The notes beneath the pieces are model-generated. The model did not search any database, was not told the origin of the DNA, and saw only the letters and a program-made list of their open reading frames with translations. From positions 186,001-250,000 of the forward strand of contig NZ_PIOD01000011.1 in NCBI RefSeq assembly GCF_003369565.1: 64,000 nucleotides of DNA. The letters are read 5' to 3'. The stretch comes from Oceanobacillus chungangensis (lineage in GTDB: Bacteria; Bacillota; Bacilli; Bacillales; Amphibacillaceae). The translations under genes and the position numbers were made by a program. Below are positions 28,568-38,583 of the stretch, piece by piece; position 1 is the first letter of the stretch; the number at the start of each line of letters is the position of its first letter.

Positions 28568-29505
28568 CATGCATCCTCCTTGTACCATGCGATAAATTCA
28601 TCCATTGATTTCATATCCTGGATTGCAAATGTTTGTGCTTTTCGATCAATTTTTCTTAATAATCCAGAAAGTACTTTTCCATTTCCGACCTCAACAAATG
28701 CATCCACATCTTGTTCCAGCATATGACGAATGGACTCTTCAAAACGAACCGGGGAGTACAATTGCTTGATTAATAGCTCTTTAATCTCATTGCTTGAAAC
28801 AACTGGCTGCGCTGAAACATTTGCATACACAGGAATAGCTGCATCATGAATTTCAACTTCATTTAAATAGTTAGCGAATTCTTCATTTGCCGATTTCATT
28901 AATCTTGAATGAAATGGTCCACTAACGTTTAACGGCAGGACACGCTTTGCACCATGCTCTTTTAGTAGAGCTGATGCCTCTTCAATTCCTGCTTGAGATC
29001 CGGATATCACAACTTGTCCAGGACAATTTAAGTTGGCTATGTCAACAATCTCTTCTGTTATTCCCTTAAGAGCTTGTACAATTTCCTCTTGTGATAGTCC
29101 AAGTACAGCTGCCATTGTACCTTGCCCTTTAGGAAATGCCTCTTCCATTAATTTACCTCTAGTTGCAACAAGCGGTAACGCACTTTCAATTGACAATGCT
29201 CCTGCTGCAACTAATGCACTATATTCACCTAGACTATGACCAACTGTCATCATCGGACTAATTTCTGCACCTGTAAGTAATTTATGTATCGCTATGCTCG
29301 TTAATAACAATGCTGGTTGTGCGTTCTCTGTATCCGTTAAGCTTTCTGCAGGGCCTTCAAACATCAACGAAGTAATATCCTTATTTAACAAATCATTTGC
29401 TTGATTGAACAGGTCTTTAACTTCTGGAAATTGATCATAGAACTCTTTCCCCATTCCTACAGCCTGGGAACCTTGTCCTGGGAACATAAATGCTACACGT
29501 TTCAT
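28567..29505 (-). CDS. fabD: Malonyl-CoA:ACP transacylase
   Basis: The 312-aa enzyme loads malonyl groups on ACP. It shows [17 protein letters not shown] at the N-terminus and the nucleophile Ser in [17 protein letters not shown] (about 90), with the catalytic His in [10 protein letters not shown] (about 200). It sits 4 bp after plsX and overlaps fabG. Confidence 0.99.
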   Translation of the reverse strand: MKRVAFMFPGQGSQAVGMGKEFYDQFPEVKDLFNQANDLLNKDITSLMFEGPAESLTDTENAQPALLLTSIAIHKLLTGAEISPMMTVGHSLGEYSALVAAGALSIESALPLVATRGKLMEEAFPKGQGTMAAVLGLSQEEIVQALKGITEEIVDIANLNCPGQVVISGSQAGIEEASALLKEHGAKRVLPLNVSGPFHSRLMKSANEEFANYLNEVEIHDAAIPVYANVSAQPVVSSNEIKELLIKQLYSPVRFEESIRHMLEQDVDAFVEVGNGKVLSGLLRKIDRKAQTFAIQDMKSMDEFIAWYKEDA

Positions 29506-29509
29506 ACGC

Positions 29510-30508
29510 TCACTCCTTATCTAGTTTAATTGTTTCTACCGTCGTTTTAATAGTATTGGTTACATCATTATCGACCATATGTTTCGCCTGCTTAATTGCG
29601 CTTGCGATTGCACGTGCATTTGACGAACCATGCGCTTTAATGACTGGGGCAGCTAAACCAAATAAACCAGCACCACCGTATTCCGAATAATCCAGTTTAT
29701 CTTTTAAGCTAAGTAAATCATTTTTTAGCATCCCTGCAGCAAGCTTTGTTTTCATTGACGACATTAATGTTTCCTTCAATAATTTAAAAATCGTTTGTGC
29801 AGTGCCTTCAATCGTTTTTAATGCTATATTGCCACTAAAACCGTCAGTAACAACAACATCCGCAACTCCATGTAAAATATCACGTGCTTCTACATTGCCA
29901 ATAAAATTAATTGGCGCTGCTTGTAATTCTGAAAATGCTTTTTTTGTTAGCTCATTCCCTTTACCATCTTCAGTACCGACATTTAATAAGCCGATTCTTG
30001 GGTTTTTAATGTTTCTCACTTTCTCTGCATAAACAGAGCCCATTATCGCATATTGAACCAAATGCGATGGCTTTGCATCAACATTTGCACCTACATCAAG
30101 CATCAGAACACCCTTACCATCAATCGTAGGTAAGGTAGGACTAAGAGCAGGACGGTCAATTCCAGGAATCCTGCCAACAACGAATAATCCAGCACTCATT
30201 AATGCCCCAGTATTGCCTGCAGAAATACATGCATCTGCTCGCCCTTCTTTTACTTCATTCGCCATAAGAACGAGCGATGCATTTTTTTTGCGGCGGACAG
30301 CTCTCACTGGCTCATCATCACCAGTAATCACTTCTTCCGTATGGATAATATTTATATTAGTTGAGTTTGTTAGAAAAGGGTTTATCTTATTTTCATCGCC
30401 TACTAATATTATCTGCAGATCGTCTAATTGGGACACAGCCGCCATTGCACCTTCAACAATTTCCTTTGGTGCATTGTCGCCACCCATTGCATCAACTGCT
30501 AGTCTCAT
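29510..30508 (-). CDS. plsX: PlsX, phosphate acyltransferase
   Basis: The 332-aa enzyme converts acyl-ACP to acyl-phosphate, the first step of Gram-positive phospholipid synthesis. It begins [18 protein letters not shown] and has [12 protein letters not shown] and [12 protein letters not shown] motifs. I start at ATG 30508 with AAGGGG upstream; an upstream ATG at 30532 lacks a ribosome site. The start overlaps the end of fapR by 17 bp. Confidence 0.98.
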   Translation of the reverse strand: MRLAVDAMGGDNAPKEIVEGAMAAVSQLDDLQIILVGDENKINPFLTNSTNINIIHTEEVITGDDEPVRAVRRKKNASLVLMANEVKEGRADACISAGNTGALMSAGLFVVGRIPGIDRPALSPTLPTIDGKGVLMLDVGANVDAKPSHLVQYAIMGSVYAEKVRNIKNPRIGLLNVGTEDGKGNELTKKAFSELQAAPINFIGNVEARDILHGVADVVVTDGFSGNIALKTIEGTAQTIFKLLKETLMSSMKTKLAAGMLKNDLLSLKDKLDYSEYGGAGLFGLAAPVIKAHGSSNARAIASAIKQAKHMVDNDVTNTIKTTVETIKLDKE

Positions 30509-31082
30509 TTGATATTTCCCCTTTTTGATCATTGGATTGGTACATATAAAAGATTCCTGTAAATACTTTTTCTTTCCCTACATAGCTATTCACGTTTACA
30601 ATCGTTAAACCTTTTTCTTTTCCTTCAATAGTTGCCTTCGCAATTACTCTTTCACCGGCCTTTACTTGTCTTGTAAACCTTATTTCAGATTTAGCAGTAA
30701 GTGCCAATTCATCGTTAATTACCGCAACAGCAAGCGAGTTTGCCTGTGCAAATAAATGGTGACCCCTTGCGATTTTATTTCGCGAAAAGACAAGCTCAGA
30801 TGTAATATCAAGAATAGAGATGGCACGTTTATCTAGCTCTAAATCAATAATATCACCAATTACTTCTTCTAATGGTAATGCCTTTAACGTTTCATTCCAT
30901 TGATTAGTTGCAACATATTTGATTCTTTCTCTAAGTTCTGGGATAGAAAGTTCCATTCGATCCAACCGGATTGTTTGTATACTTACAGTGAAAAACTTTG
31001 CAAGCTGTTCATCTGTTATAAATGGAGTCTCTTCTATTTTCTCCTTTAACAATAATTGACGCTCTGTCTTTGTTCGTTTCAT
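30492..31082 (-). CDS. fapR: FapR, malonyl-CoA-responsive repressor of lipid synthesis genes
   Basis: The 196-aa product has an N-terminal DeoR-like helix-turn-helix ([20 protein letters not shown], about 22-41) and a C-terminal hot-dog domain that binds malonyl-CoA ([17 protein letters not shown]). It represses plsX, fabD, fabG and others until malonyl-CoA accumulates. An operator matching the FapR consensus overlaps its own promoter, implying autoregulation of the whole operon. Confidence 0.98.
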   Translation of the reverse strand: MKRTKTERQLLLKEKIEETPFITDEQLAKFFTVSIQTIRLDRMELSIPELRERIKYVATNQWNETLKALPLEEVIGDIIDLELDKRAISILDITSELVFSRNKIARGHHLFAQANSLAVAVINDELALTAKSEIRFTRQVKAGERVIAKATIEGKEKGLTIVNVNSYVGKEKVFTGIFYMYQSNDQKGEISNETSS

Positions 31083-31258
31083 TATTGCACCATCCGCATT
31101 TACATTTCATATTTTTTGTAACAGGTTATGGAGTAATAATTCTCACTTTAATCATAAAGGAGAATCTAAATCTTTTATTTTATTTTTAGGCTCATCTCTA
31201 AAGTTTGCTTCCTTACCAAATTACGGATAAAATAATTAAACTTCAGTGAATGAGTTGT

Positions 31259-31277
31259 ATTATGACTTGGTACTAAT
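31259..31277 (-). promoter_or_regulatory. FapR operator
   Basis: The minus strand reads ATTAGTACCAAGTCATAAT, differing at only two or three positions from the Bacillus FapR box as I remember it (ATTAGTACCTAGTCTTAATT). It begins 4 bp downstream of the -10, where bound repressor would block initiation. Confidence 0.85.
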
Positions 31278-31280
31278 AGT

Positions 31281-31309
31281 AATATATAATAGCATCTCTA
31301 TTTATGCAA
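31281..31309 (-). promoter_or_regulatory. Sigma-A promoter of the fapR-plsX-fabD-fabG operon
   Basis: Minus strand TTGCAT (31304-31309), 17-bp spacer, TATATT (31281-31286). The predicted start near 31274 lies inside the FapR operator. The leader to fapR is about 190 nt, with no structure I can name. Confidence 0.78.
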
Positions 31310-31317
31310 GCATTGAT

Positions 31318-33351
31318 TTAATCAAGTTTATCTGTAAATGTATGATTTTTTTCTAAATAATTCCTCAGAGGAGTAAATGCAGCATCTTGCTCCAATAAGT
31401 TCTGCTCAATAATTTCCGCTGCATCATTACGAGCAGTTTCCAGTGCACGGTAGTCATGAATCATGTCTGCTACTTTAAATTCTGGTACACCACTTTGTTT
31501 TTTTCCGAAGAAGTCCCCTGGTCCTCTCAGCTTCAAATCCTGTTCAGATAGTTCAAATCCATTCGATGTTTCAGTCATTATCCGCATCCGTTCTTTCCCT
31601 ACTTGCCCTTTGGGATCAGCTATTAAGATGCAATAACTTTGTTTACTTCCTCGGCCTACTCTACCTCTTAATTGGTGCAACTGCGACAAACCAAAACGTT
31701 CCGCATCATATATAACCATGATTGTTGCATTCGGGACATTTACTCCAACCTCAACCACTGTCGTCGAAACGAGGACTTGAATTTCATTCGCAGCAAATTG
31801 CTTCATTATCTCTTCTTTTTCAGTTGCTTTGAGCCTGCCATGCATCAGACCAACATTAATTTCAGGAGGATAAAAAGCTTGTAGTTGGTTATGAAGATCA
31901 ACTGCATTTTGAATATCCAATTTATCTGATTCCTCGATAAGCGGACAAATAACATATGCTTGTTCACCGAAGCCGACATGCTTTTCAATCATTGTGAGGA
32001 CACGATCGAGCATATTTTCCTTCGCCCAGTGAGTCTCGATTGCTTTTCGACCAACAGGCATCTCATCGATTACCGATACATCCATGTCACCGAAAGCTGT
32101 AATTGCGAGCGTCCTAGGAATAGGAGTAGCTGTCATAAACAGTACATCAGGATCGAGCCCCTTCTCTCTTAATGTGCGACGCTGTTCCACCCCAAATCGA
32201 TGCTGCTCATCTACAATAACAAACCCTAAGTCATCAAATACAATATCATCTTGAATGAGTGCATGTGTCCCAACAACGATATGTACTTCATGGTTCACCA
32301 TTTGTTCTAAAATCCCTTTACGTTTCTTGCCTTTTACAGAACCTGTAAGTAAGGCAATATTTGCACGTTCACCAAATAATTCTGTTAAGGATTGATAGTG
32401 TTGTTCAGCCAAAATTTCCGTGGGCACCATTAATGCACCTTGCTTACCAGCTGTGAGAGCCGCATATAAGCTAATAGCTGCTACTGCTGTTTTCCCTGAA
32501 CCTACATCCCCCTGTAGTAGCCGATTCATTCGATAAGGAGATTTCATATCAGCCAGTATTTGCTGTAAAGATTTCTCTTGAGCATTCGTTAATGAAAATG
32601 GGAAATCATGAATAAATTCCTGGAGTTTTTGTGGATCATAAAGTTGGGCATTTCCTTTTGTTGCTTCACGATGAATCTTTCGTAATAACTGCATTTTTAG
32701 CTGAAAGAGTAAAAACTCTTCATAAATAAATCGGCGTCTCGCATGCTTTAAAGCAATACGATTAACTGGAAAATGCATGGTTCGTATCGCTGTTTTTCGA
32801 TTTGGTATTTTATAAGATTGTAAATACTGTTCTGGCAATAGCTCTTCAATCTCATTTCCATAACTATTCAGTGCCTGCTTAATTGTTTTCTTCAATTTCA
32901 CATTTGTTATGTCACCTTTTAAAGCATATAAACCTTGGATTTCCTCATCTGTACTCGCTGGCCCCTTTTTATAATGGTCTACGGTTATTTGTAAACGATG
33001 CGCATCCCACTTGCCAGTTAGCGTTACAATATCATCCGCATTTAGTTGTTTTTTGGCAAATGCACGATTAAACATTACTACTTTTATTGCAACATTTTCT
33101 ACAATGACTGTAAATGATAGCCGAGATTTCTTTCTTCCAAAAAAAGTAAGAGAAGGTTCGTGAACGACCCTTCCCTCAATCGTAACTCTATCATCATGAA
33201 TTAAATCACTTAAGGCTTTGATTTCATATTCATTGTATCGACTAGGAAAATAAAGTAATAAATCATATATGGTATAAATATTTAATGCAGCTAGATCTTC
33301 TGCAAATTTTTCACCTACACCTTTTATTTCCAATACAGAATCACTAAGCAC
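31318..33351 (-). CDS. recG: RecG, branched-DNA helicase
   Basis: The 677-aa helicase remodels stalled forks and Holliday junctions. An N-terminal OB-fold wedge domain (about 50-150) is followed by RLLQGDVGSGKTAVAAI (Walker A, about 275), IVDEQHRFGVEQR (motif II) and MTATPIPRTLA, then QLRGRVGRG. Start is GTG at 33351 with AGAGTGAT upstream. It follows sdaAA by 15 bp. Confidence 0.98.
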   Translation of the reverse strand: MLSDSVLEIKGVGEKFAEDLAALNIYTIYDLLLYFPSRYNEYEIKALSDLIHDDRVTIEGRVVHEPSLTFFGRKKSRLSFTVIVENVAIKVVMFNRAFAKKQLNADDIVTLTGKWDAHRLQITVDHYKKGPASTDEEIQGLYALKGDITNVKLKKTIKQALNSYGNEIEELLPEQYLQSYKIPNRKTAIRTMHFPVNRIALKHARRRFIYEEFLLFQLKMQLLRKIHREATKGNAQLYDPQKLQEFIHDFPFSLTNAQEKSLQQILADMKSPYRMNRLLQGDVGSGKTAVAAISLYAALTAGKQGALMVPTEILAEQHYQSLTELFGERANIALLTGSVKGKKRKGILEQMVNHEVHIVVGTHALIQDDIVFDDLGFVIVDEQHRFGVEQRRTLREKGLDPDVLFMTATPIPRTLAITAFGDMDVSVIDEMPVGRKAIETHWAKENMLDRVLTMIEKHVGFGEQAYVICPLIEESDKLDIQNAVDLHNQLQAFYPPEINVGLMHGRLKATEKEEIMKQFAANEIQVLVSTTVVEVGVNVPNATIMVIYDAERFGLSQLHQLRGRVGRGSKQSYCILIADPKGQVGKERMRIMTETSNGFELSEQDLKLRGPGDFFGKKQSGVPEFKVADMIHDYRALETARNDAAEIIEQNLLEQDAAFTPLRNYLEKNHTFTDKLD

Positions 33352-33366
33352 AATCGATCACTCTTT

Positions 33367-34242
33367 CTATATGGACATTCCAAAAATTTTTTCTTTTAAT
33401 AATCGCCCCGTTGGTGTATCCGCTAGTCCACCTTCACCAGTTTCTCTCAAAGAAGAAGGCATTTGTCTACCGATTCTGTACATTGCTCCAATTACTTCAT
33501 CACAAGGGATTCGGCTAACAACACCTGCCAAAGCCATATCTGCAGAGACAATTGCTTGCGAAGAACCGAGTGCATTTCGTTTTACACAAGGGACTTCAAC
33601 AAGACCTGCAACAGGGTCACATACGAGTCCAAGCATATTTTTTAATGTTATTGCAAATGCTTCTGCGGATTGTTGGGGCGTTCCACCTGCCATCTCAACA
33701 ATTGCAGCAGATGCCATTGCACCTGCAGAACCTACTTCTGCTTGACATCCACCAGCAGCACCAGAAATAAACGCATTATTCGCGACTACCATCCCGAATG
33801 CACCCGCAGTAAATAAAAAGCGAATCATTTGTTCACGCGTTGCATTTAACTGGTCCTTCACGGCAAATAAAGCACCTGGTACACACCCAGCACTACCTGC
33901 TGTTGGCGTTGCACAAATAATTCCCATCGCTGCATTTACTTCATTTGTCCCCATCGCTTTACTCACAGCATCCATCATCACTGGGCCAGATAATGGAGTC
34001 TTTTCTTTCATATATTTTTGAATAAGTACTGCGTCGCCACCTGTTAGCCCAGTAGTAGATTGTACACCTTTTAATCCGTCCTCAATTGCTTTTTCCATCA
34101 CTTGAAGATTACTTTCCATCTCATCGAGTACCTCTTCACGAGTTTTCTCTTTTACATCCATTTCTTGGCGTATCATTATTTCAGAAATAGATAATTGTTC
34201 ATTGTCAGCTAGCTCTACTAACTCTGCAACTGTTCTAAACAT
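33367..34242 (-). CDS. sdaAA: L-serine dehydratase, alpha subunit (iron-sulfur)
   Basis: The 291-aa catalytic subunit deaminates serine to pyruvate using a [4Fe-4S] cluster. Conserved Cys occur in CATPTAGSAGCVPG, CQAEVGSAG, CDPVAGLVEVPC and SRIPCDEV. It works with SdaAB, encoded 20 bp upstream. The Bacillus type splits into two proteins what is one chain in E. coli. Confidence 0.97.
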   Translation of the reverse strand: MFRTVAELVELADNEQLSISEIMIRQEMDVKEKTREEVLDEMESNLQVMEKAIEDGLKGVQSTTGLTGGDAVLIQKYMKEKTPLSGPVMMDAVSKAMGTNEVNAAMGIICATPTAGSAGCVPGALFAVKDQLNATREQMIRFLFTAGAFGMVVANNAFISGAAGGCQAEVGSAGAMASAAIVEMAGGTPQQSAEAFAITLKNMLGLVCDPVAGLVEVPCVKRNALGSSQAIVSADMALAGVVSRIPCDEVIGAMYRIGRQMPSSLRETGEGGLADTPTGRLLKEKIFGMSI

Positions 34243-34262
34243 TTACATGCTCCTTTCTATAT

Positions 34263-34925
34263 TTAACTGACAATCTTGGCAATACTAATAATATGTTCTG
34301 CATTCTTTAATTCTTCTAAGATAAAATCTTCTACATTTTGATCAACTTCTATGACCATTAAAGCCTCTTTTCCAACGTCTTTACGATTTACTTCCATATG
34401 TCCGATGTTTATTTCGTATTTCGCTAGTATTCTAGTAACTGATGCTATTGCACCAAAGCGATCACTATGCATAATAAGGATTGCCGGATGATTTCCAGAT
34501 AAACGCAATGCAAACCCGTTTAATTCAGTAATCTCTACTTTTCCACCACCGATAGATATTCCAACAAGTTCAAGAGACTCCTCGTCATTCCCAATAATCA
34601 ATCTTGCAGTGTTTGGATGATCGCTCGAAGCACTATCTTCAATATATTCAATATTAATTCCACGTTGTTTGGCAATGTCTAGCGCTTTACTCATCCGTGG
34701 ATCATCTGTTGCAAAGCCTAATAACCCCCCCGCTAAAGCAAAATCTGTTCCATGTCCTCTATAAGTTTTAGCGAATGACTCATACAAATGTATTTTGGCC
34801 CATTTCGGTTCTTCTCCAAATAAGTTTCTTGCCGCAAGCCCAATTCTTGCAGCACCGGCCGTATGTGAACTCGATGGTCCAACCATAACAGGTCCAATAA
34901 TATCAAAAACTGAATTATATTTCAT
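34263..34925 (-). CDS. sdaAB: L-serine dehydratase, beta subunit
   Basis: The 220-aa product begins MKYNSVFDIIGPVMVGPSSSHTAGAARIG-like and ends with an ACT domain (ILIMHSDRFGAIASVTRILA) that likely senses serine. I start at ATG 34925, although 12 bases separate it from the AGAGGGG site; an ATG at 34937 touches that site and cannot use it. First gene of sdaAB-sdaAA-recG. Confidence 0.96.
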   Translation of the reverse strand: MKYNSVFDIIGPVMVGPSSSHTAGAARIGLAARNLFGEEPKWAKIHLYESFAKTYRGHGTDFALAGGLLGFATDDPRMSKALDIAKQRGINIEYIEDSASSDHPNTARLIIGNDEESLELVGISIGGGKVEITELNGFALRLSGNHPAILIMHSDRFGAIASVTRILAKYEINIGHMEVNRKDVGKEALMVIEVDQNVEDFILEELKNAEHIISIAKIVS

Positions 34926-34972
34926 GAAAGACCACATCCCCTCTCCATTAGAAATATTAATATCCTAAATAA

Positions 34973-34981
34973 ATTATAACA
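34973..34981 (-). promoter_or_regulatory. Extended -10 promoter of sdaAB-sdaAA-recG
   Basis: Minus strand TGTTATAAT: a consensus TATAAT with the TG extension. No good -35 is present at 17 bp. A MITE-A copy ends 45 bp further upstream. Confidence 0.55.
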
Positions 34982-35025
34982 AAAAAGGTGCTTTTAATCA
35001 CTTTGTAGTTAATAATAGAAAAAAA

Positions 35026-35334
35026 GTTGATATAAACTGTGAACTAATGAAAATTATTATTTGAGATCCGGACAGTTGTTGTTATTCACATATGAGTTTC
35101 CATTCGTTCACTTTAATCAACGGTGACTCTTAGTGGTAAGTTACTCTTTTATATGCGATTTTTAACCCTAGCGGAAGAAATACACAGAGACTTCTGCGGG
35201 AAGAAGAGCCTAGGTGAGACTACGAAGCGCGATAGCGTGAGTAGGCTCACCAGCTCGCCGCGAAAAGCGTAGTGTATTTCTGGAGCGACTAGCCTGAGAG
35301 CCTTGAGCAAAAACTAATCTGCAGTTTATATAAA
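35026..35334 (+). mobile_element. MITE-A copy A2
   Basis: Left end GTTGATATAAACTGTGAACT, right end CTAATCTGCAGTTTATAT. The core (35177-35280) keeps all stems. Here the apical hairpin is GCGC-GATA-GCGT instead of GTGC-N4-GCAC, and the GAGC/GCTC stem replaces GGGC/GCCC of A3 and A5. The element occupies the gap between sdaAB and the fakA terminator; nothing else is seen there. Confidence 0.85.
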
Positions 35335-35380
35335 TAGTGCTGAGACGCCAATTACATTGGAAAGGTTGAAAAACAAACAC

Positions 35381-35419
35381 AAAAAATTCGCCTTAATGAT
35401 TCATTAAGGCGAATTTTTT
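35381..35419 (-). terminator. Terminator of yloU-fakA
   Basis: A nearly perfect 19-bp palindrome (AAAAAATTCGCCTTAATGA against TCATTAAGGCGAATTTTTT), directly past the fakA stop, with T runs on both strands. Confidence 0.92.
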
Positions 35420-35420
35420 G

Positions 35421-37079
35421 TTATTCAACAGAAAAGATATACGAATAAATTGGTTGATCACCATGATGTACTTCAATTTCCACATCTTCATAAGCTTCTT
35501 CGATATAAGCTACTAGCGCGTCGATTTCTTGCTTATCAACATCTTCACCATATAGGATCGTTAAGATCTCGCTATCTTCCGAAATCATCTCTTTTAATAA
35601 TAGTTTAGTCGCTTCTGCTTTATCTTGATGTGTTGCCTTTATCTTGCCATCTTCAATTCCCATAAAATTACCATTTTTAATTGTGATGCCTTCAATTTGT
35701 GTATCCCTTACAGCATATGTTACTTGTCCAGTTTTTACTTGTCTTCTGGCTTCATCCATTGCATCCTTATTCTCTAAAATATCTGCTTCTGGATGAAATG
35801 CTAGCATTGCTGTAATCCCTTGTGGAATGGTTGTTGTCGGCACAACTACTACATCTACTTCTGCTAATTCAGCCGCTTGATCTGCCGCCATACGGATATT
35901 CTTATTATTAGGCAAAATAATTACATTTCGAGCGTTCGCTTCTTTGATAGCATCCGTAATATCTTTCGTACTCGGATTCATCGTTTGACCACCCTCAATA
36001 ACAACAGATGCGCCAAGGCTTTCAAATAATGCTTTCAAACCTTTACCCATTACTACCGTAACAATTGCATACTCTTTCATCTCTTTCTGTACTGCTTTTT
36101 CGTTTTCCCCTACTAATGCTATATGCTGTTCGCGCATATTTTCAATCTTCATGTTAATTAAGCTACCATAGCGTTGTCCAAGTGATAAACAAGTTCCCGG
36201 AGTCTCAGAATGAACATGTACTTTAACAATTTCTTCATCGGAAACAACGAGTAAAGAATCACCAATCTCACTTAACTCTTGTCGAAAAGCTTCTTCATTG
36301 TATGGATTTTCAGCTAATTTATTTTCTTCGAATTTAACCATGAATTCCGTACAATAACCGAAAACAATATCGGAAGTATTCATGAAATCTTGTGTCACAC
36401 GATGGTGTTCAGCATTCACCATTTCTTCCATTTCGAATTCCAGAGAAGATTCAGGTAGTTCTTCACCTTTAAGAGCTGCCAAAAATCCTTCGTAAATTGT
36501 TACAAGTCCTTGTCCACCAGAATCCACAACACCGACCTCTTTTAAAACAGGTAGTAAATCTGGTGTACGTTTCAATGATGCCTTAGCTTCAGCTAATACT
36601 TTTTCCATTAATCCAATTAAATCATTTTCCGTTTCAGCCACTTTTACAGCTTCTTTAGCAGCGTCTTTTGCAACTGTAAGAATCGTTCCTTCTACAGGCT
36701 TCATAACTGCTTTATACGCTGTTTTTACACCTGCATCAAAACAAATAGCTAAATCTTTAACGGTAACCAACTCTTTATTATCCATACCTTTTGCAAATCC
36801 TCGGAATATCTGTGAAAGGATTACACCTGAATTCCCTCTCGCTCCCATTAGAAGTCCTTTTGAAAAAGCATTTGCTACATCAGCGGCATGTTCGCCTTTT
36901 AATTTTTTAACTTCATTTGCTCCAGAAGTCATCGATAAATTCATGTTCGTCCCTGTATCTCCATCAGGCACCGGGAAAACATTCAATGCATCGATTTTTT
37001 TGGCATTATTTGTTAAATGATGCGCACCAGCAAGAATCATACTAGTTAGAACTACACCATCAATTTTTTCAACCCTCAC
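35421..37079 (-). CDS. fakA: FakA (YloV), fatty acid kinase ATP-binding subunit
   Basis: The 552-aa product has an N-terminal DhaL-like kinase domain (NVFPVPDGDTGTNMNLSM, about 29-46; GARGNSGVILSQIFRG) and a C-terminal DegV-like region that contacts FakB fatty-acid carriers. It phosphorylates exogenous fatty acids for PlsX/PlsY. Start is GTG at 37079, seven bases after GGAGG. It forms an operon with the Asp23-family yloU. Confidence 0.96.
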   Translation of the reverse strand: MRVEKIDGVVLTSMILAGAHHLTNNAKKIDALNVFPVPDGDTGTNMNLSMTSGANEVKKLKGEHAADVANAFSKGLLMGARGNSGVILSQIFRGFAKGMDNKELVTVKDLAICFDAGVKTAYKAVMKPVEGTILTVAKDAAKEAVKVAETENDLIGLMEKVLAEAKASLKRTPDLLPVLKEVGVVDSGGQGLVTIYEGFLAALKGEELPESSLEFEMEEMVNAEHHRVTQDFMNTSDIVFGYCTEFMVKFEENKLAENPYNEEAFRQELSEIGDSLLVVSDEEIVKVHVHSETPGTCLSLGQRYGSLINMKIENMREQHIALVGENEKAVQKEMKEYAIVTVVMGKGLKALFESLGASVVIEGGQTMNPSTKDITDAIKEANARNVIILPNNKNIRMAADQAAELAEVDVVVVPTTTIPQGITAMLAFHPEADILENKDAMDEARRQVKTGQVTYAVRDTQIEGITIKNGNFMGIEDGKIKATHQDKAEATKLLLKEMISEDSEILTILYGEDVDKQEIDALVAYIEEAYEDVEIEVHHGDQPIYSYIFSVE

Positions 37080-37109
37080 TATATTTCCTCCTCAAACGTT
37101 AGCAAAAAA

Positions 37110-37472
37110 TTAGTCTTTCGCTACACGTACTCCTTGAATATAAATATTTATGGAGTCAATGTTTAATCCTAATGATTTATTCAATGTATACTTAACTTGT
37201 GATTGTACATTGCTCGCAACCTCAGAAATCTTCGTTCCATAACTAACAATAATATACATATCAATATGTAACTCATCATCTTCTTGACGTACGATGATGC
37301 CACGAGAGTAATTTTCTTTTCTCAGAATTTCAGCGATTCCATCTCTGATTTGGCTTTTTGAAGCCATACCAACAATACCATAACATTCTACAGCAGTTCC
37401 ACCAGCAATCGTAGCGATAACGTCATTTGTAATGGTTACTAGGCCATCCTTCGTATTTAATTCTATGGACAT
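37110..37472 (-). CDS. yloU: YloU, Asp23/Gls24 family protein
   Basis: The 120-aa product is a single Asp23 (alkaline-shock) domain: VITNDVIATIAGGTAVECYGI-like opening and VSYGTKISEVASNVQSQVKYTL. Members often associate with the membrane or envelope; YloU itself has no defined role that I know. I start at ATG 37472, six bases after GAGGAGG; an ATG 15 bp upstream lies ahead of that site. Confidence 0.95.
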   Translation of the reverse strand: MSIELNTKDGLVTITNDVIATIAGGTAVECYGIVGMASKSQIRDGIAEILRKENYSRGIIVRQEDDELHIDMYIIVSYGTKISEVASNVQSQVKYTLNKSLGLNIDSINIYIQGVRVAKD

Positions 37473-37690
37473 AATTATCCTCCTCAAAACAACTGCTTAT
37501 AATCTAAGCAAATTATACTACATACTAAACGTTTTTAAAAGCAGGTGCTAATACAAACCCACCTTGAAATCCATTTCGGAATAAAAGTTGTAATAACTAT
37601 AGTAGAAAATTTCTATTATTACTTTGGACGATTATAATTAATCTGTCAAGTATTTATTCTTTATATTACATGTAAATTTTGATTGCATTC

Positions 37691-37718
37691 TTGTCATTCT
37701 TGTGGTAAATTGTATAAG
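37691..37718 (+). promoter_or_regulatory. Candidate promoter of rpmB
   Basis: TTGTCA (37691-37696) and TATAAG (37713-37718) at 16 bp on the plus strand, 38 bp before the rpmB ATG. Confidence 0.5.
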
Positions 37719-37756
37719 TATTAAAAGACACGAGTTCTCGAGTAAGGAGGGATAAC

Positions 37757-37945
37757 ATGGCTAGAAAATGTGTTGTAACTGGACGTAAAACTCGCAGTGG
37801 TAACCAACGCTCTCACGCTATGAATTCCAACAAGCGTAATTGGAAAGCTAATGTACAAAAAGTGCGTATTATGGTAGACGGAAAACCTAAAAAAGTTTAT
37901 GTTTCTGCACGCGCCCTTAAATCAGGTAAAGTTGAGCGCGTATAA
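37757..37945 (+). CDS. rpmB: 50S ribosomal protein L28
   Basis: The 62-aa product begins [20 protein letters not shown] with [16 protein letters not shown], standard L28. It is a zinc-free version: it keeps only one Cys near the start. Divergent from yloU and convergent with spoVM, as in B. subtilis. AAGGAGGGAT lies before the ATG. Confidence 0.98.
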   Translation: MARKCVVTGRKTRSGNQRSHAMNSNKRNWKANVQKVRIMVDGKPKKVYVSARALKSGKVERV

Positions 37946-37969
37946 TATACCGTTCAGGTAATGTAACTA

Positions 37970-38004
37970 AAAGCACCTATTTATTATAAATAGGCGCTTT
38001 TTTT
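37970..38004 (+). terminator. Terminator of rpmB
   Basis: AAAGCACCTATTTA and TAAATAGGCGCTTT pair with one mismatch over a short TTA loop, followed by TTTTTT. Confidence 0.9.
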
Positions 38005-38057
38005 CATTTCCACATATATTTTCTCTAAAATCTCATTCCGTATCATCGTCGCTATTT

Positions 38058-38479
38058 AGATAGACTGCGGAAGGACTGTCGTGCATCCTTGGGGCAACAG
38101 CAACACGGTCTGCTCCATCGAAAGAAAACCACTGGCGATGGATCTTCAGCCGTTGCTATTCCTGCAGGACAAGGATGGCTTCAGCAGGGTTACATCGCAC
38201 GATGAAAATCGTTTATATTTTCAAGGAGGCTCCTATCCTCCACTCCAATCAACGGCCATGAGAGATGGAACTGCGATTCTATCTAATTTAGGGATAGATT
38301 TTTTACTCACATCCCCAGCGGAGAAAATACACGAAGACTCCTGCGGGAGGAAGGGCCTCAGTGACTTCGAAGTGCTATAGCACAAGAAGGCTCTCCAGCC
38401 CCCGCGGAAAGCGAAGTGTATTTTCGGAGCGACTGGCTCAAGAGCATATGATTCAGTTAGTTCGTAATTTATATCAACT
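38058..38479 (+). mobile_element. MITE-A copy A3, carrying the nested 55-bp module
   Basis: The left boundary is approximate; the right end TTAGTTCGTAATTTATATCA is clear. The core spans about 38323-38425, with GGGC/GCCC and GTGC-TATA-GCAC pairs. Left of the core lie the family's variable arm and a module (38170-38227) bracketed by AGGA, absent from the matching place in A4. Long plus-strand open frames run through this copy but have no ribosome sites. Confidence 0.8.
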
Positions 38480-38540
38480 GCAACTTAAAATCAATAAACT
38501 TTATAAATATAACAAGCCTTCTGAAAACTACCTTTCTAAA

Positions 38541-38573
38541 AAACAAGCTTTTGCCATTCAAATGACAAAAGCT
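38541..38573 (-). terminator. Terminator downstream of spoVM
   Basis: AGCTTTTGCCAT (38546-38557) and ATGACAAAAGCT (38562-38573) pair with one mismatch; the minus transcript continues TGTTTTTTAG. Confidence 0.88.
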
Positions 38574-38583
38574 GATTAGAAAG

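Noticed and set aside
37600-37660. Promoter of yloU (TTGACA on the minus strand near 37645)
   Set aside because: A good -35 is present, but no -10 lies at 16-18 bp; I could not assign a start.
38081-38579. Plus-strand frames of 99 and 72 codons
   Set aside because: They run through MITE-A copy A3 and the spoVM terminator; there is no ribosome site and the sequence is explained by the repeat.
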